Assembly (NCBI GenBank): GCA_016125355.1
Contig: WGLX01000036.1
Span: 1 to 39,736, forward strand
DNA length: 39,736 bases
DNA from: Actinomycetales bacterium
GTDB taxonomy: Bacteria; Actinomycetota; Actinomycetes; S36-B12
Direction: 5' to 3'
The first letter of the stretch is position 1, and each line of letters starts with the position of its first letter. The notes below the pieces were generated by a model. That model did no database searches, had not been told where the DNA came from, and saw only the letters and a program-made list of their open reading frames with translations. This document shows positions 39,621-39,736 of this stretch, piece after piece. A program made the position numbers and the translations under genes.

Positions 39621-39736
39621 TCAAGTGGCCAGGGCTGGCTCGCGCATGAGGGTTCGGTGAAGCTTCTTGGTGAGGTGTCGCTTGGCGCAGCGCATGGCCT
39701 CGCGCTTGGTCTTGCCCTCGGCGATGCGGCGGGCGA
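39621..39736 (-). mobile_element. C-terminal end of an IS110-like transposase (partial)
   Basis: The last 37 codons of a minus-strand ORF entering from the right edge: ARRIAEGKTKREAM, RCAKRHLTKKLHR, then a TGA at 39621-39623. The pattern GKTKREAxRCxKRxxxxxxxR is typical of the C-terminus of IS110/IS116/IS902 transposases, as I know them. The catalytic regions are outside the window, so whether the element is intact is unknown. Confidence 0.55.

Overview
The window is high-GC DNA from an actinobacterium (class Actinomycetia; I cannot fix the genus). Evidence: a WhiB-family iron-sulfur regulator, a PonA2-type penicillin-binding protein, a MarP-type periplasmic protease, a CRP the same length as mycobacterial CRP, Get3-like BagA/BagB ATPases, GTG/TTG starts and TANNNT promoters placed 6 nt before start codons. 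From memory, gene order is broadly collinear with Mycobacterium tuberculosis Rv3646c (topA) to Rv3683, with lineage-specific insertions. No tRNA, rRNA or CRISPR was seen, and no gene-free stretch exceeds about 200 bases.

Layout. 1-2566: 3'-truncated topA (minus). 2651-5169: efflux pump with a C-terminal beta-domain pair and its TetR regulator, behind a 7+7 bp palindrome. 5166-9558 (minus): K+-independent proton pyrophosphatase hppA, with two GTGA-N6-TCAC sites upstream, and a P1B-5-type metal ATPase. 9623-12307: STAS anti-sigma antagonist and a divergent MrfA/Hrq1-type helicase. 12282-17016 (minus): a Tad/Flp pilus operon (CpaE, CpaF, TadB, TadC, Flp-like pilin, TadE, TadE-like). 17134-17934: HAD hydrolase. 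17939-19030: a roughly 1.1-kb unit bounded by oppositely oriented copies of a 55-57-bp palindromic element and carrying one AbiEi/PD-(D/E)XK-like gene. 19032-25017: degenerate Fic-like protein, acs, structured leader plus nhaA, a small membrane protein, an alpha/beta-hydrolase without its nucleophile, DUF309. 25014-27300: divergent TetR and drug-efflux pair with overlapping promoters. 27210-29798 (minus): marP, a CoA-type Nudix gene, nth. 29912-30586: crp. 30575-30705: 54-bp tandem repeats. 30718-32905 (minus): metallo-beta-lactamase-fold protein, Nudix, RidA, DUF4177. 32960-35139: bagA-bagB. 35153-35207: a solitary third copy of the palindromic element. 35220-39427: whiB4-like, ponA2, yqeY-like, metallophosphoesterase. 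39437-39736: large palindromes and the C-terminal end of an IS110-like transposase running off the window.

Themes. Much of the core concerns envelope and acid/redox stress (MarP, PonA2, BagAB, WhiB4, CRP, NhaA, H+-PPase). Genes are tightly packed, with many ATGA/GTGA/TGATG overlaps. Convergent gene pairs either overlap or abut, or are separated by repetitive palindromic DNA. The most novel signals are the nuclease-like gene inside inverted palindromic elements, the repeat-filled convergent junctions, the candidate nhaA leader RNA and the constant 6-nt spacing between -10 boxes and start codons.
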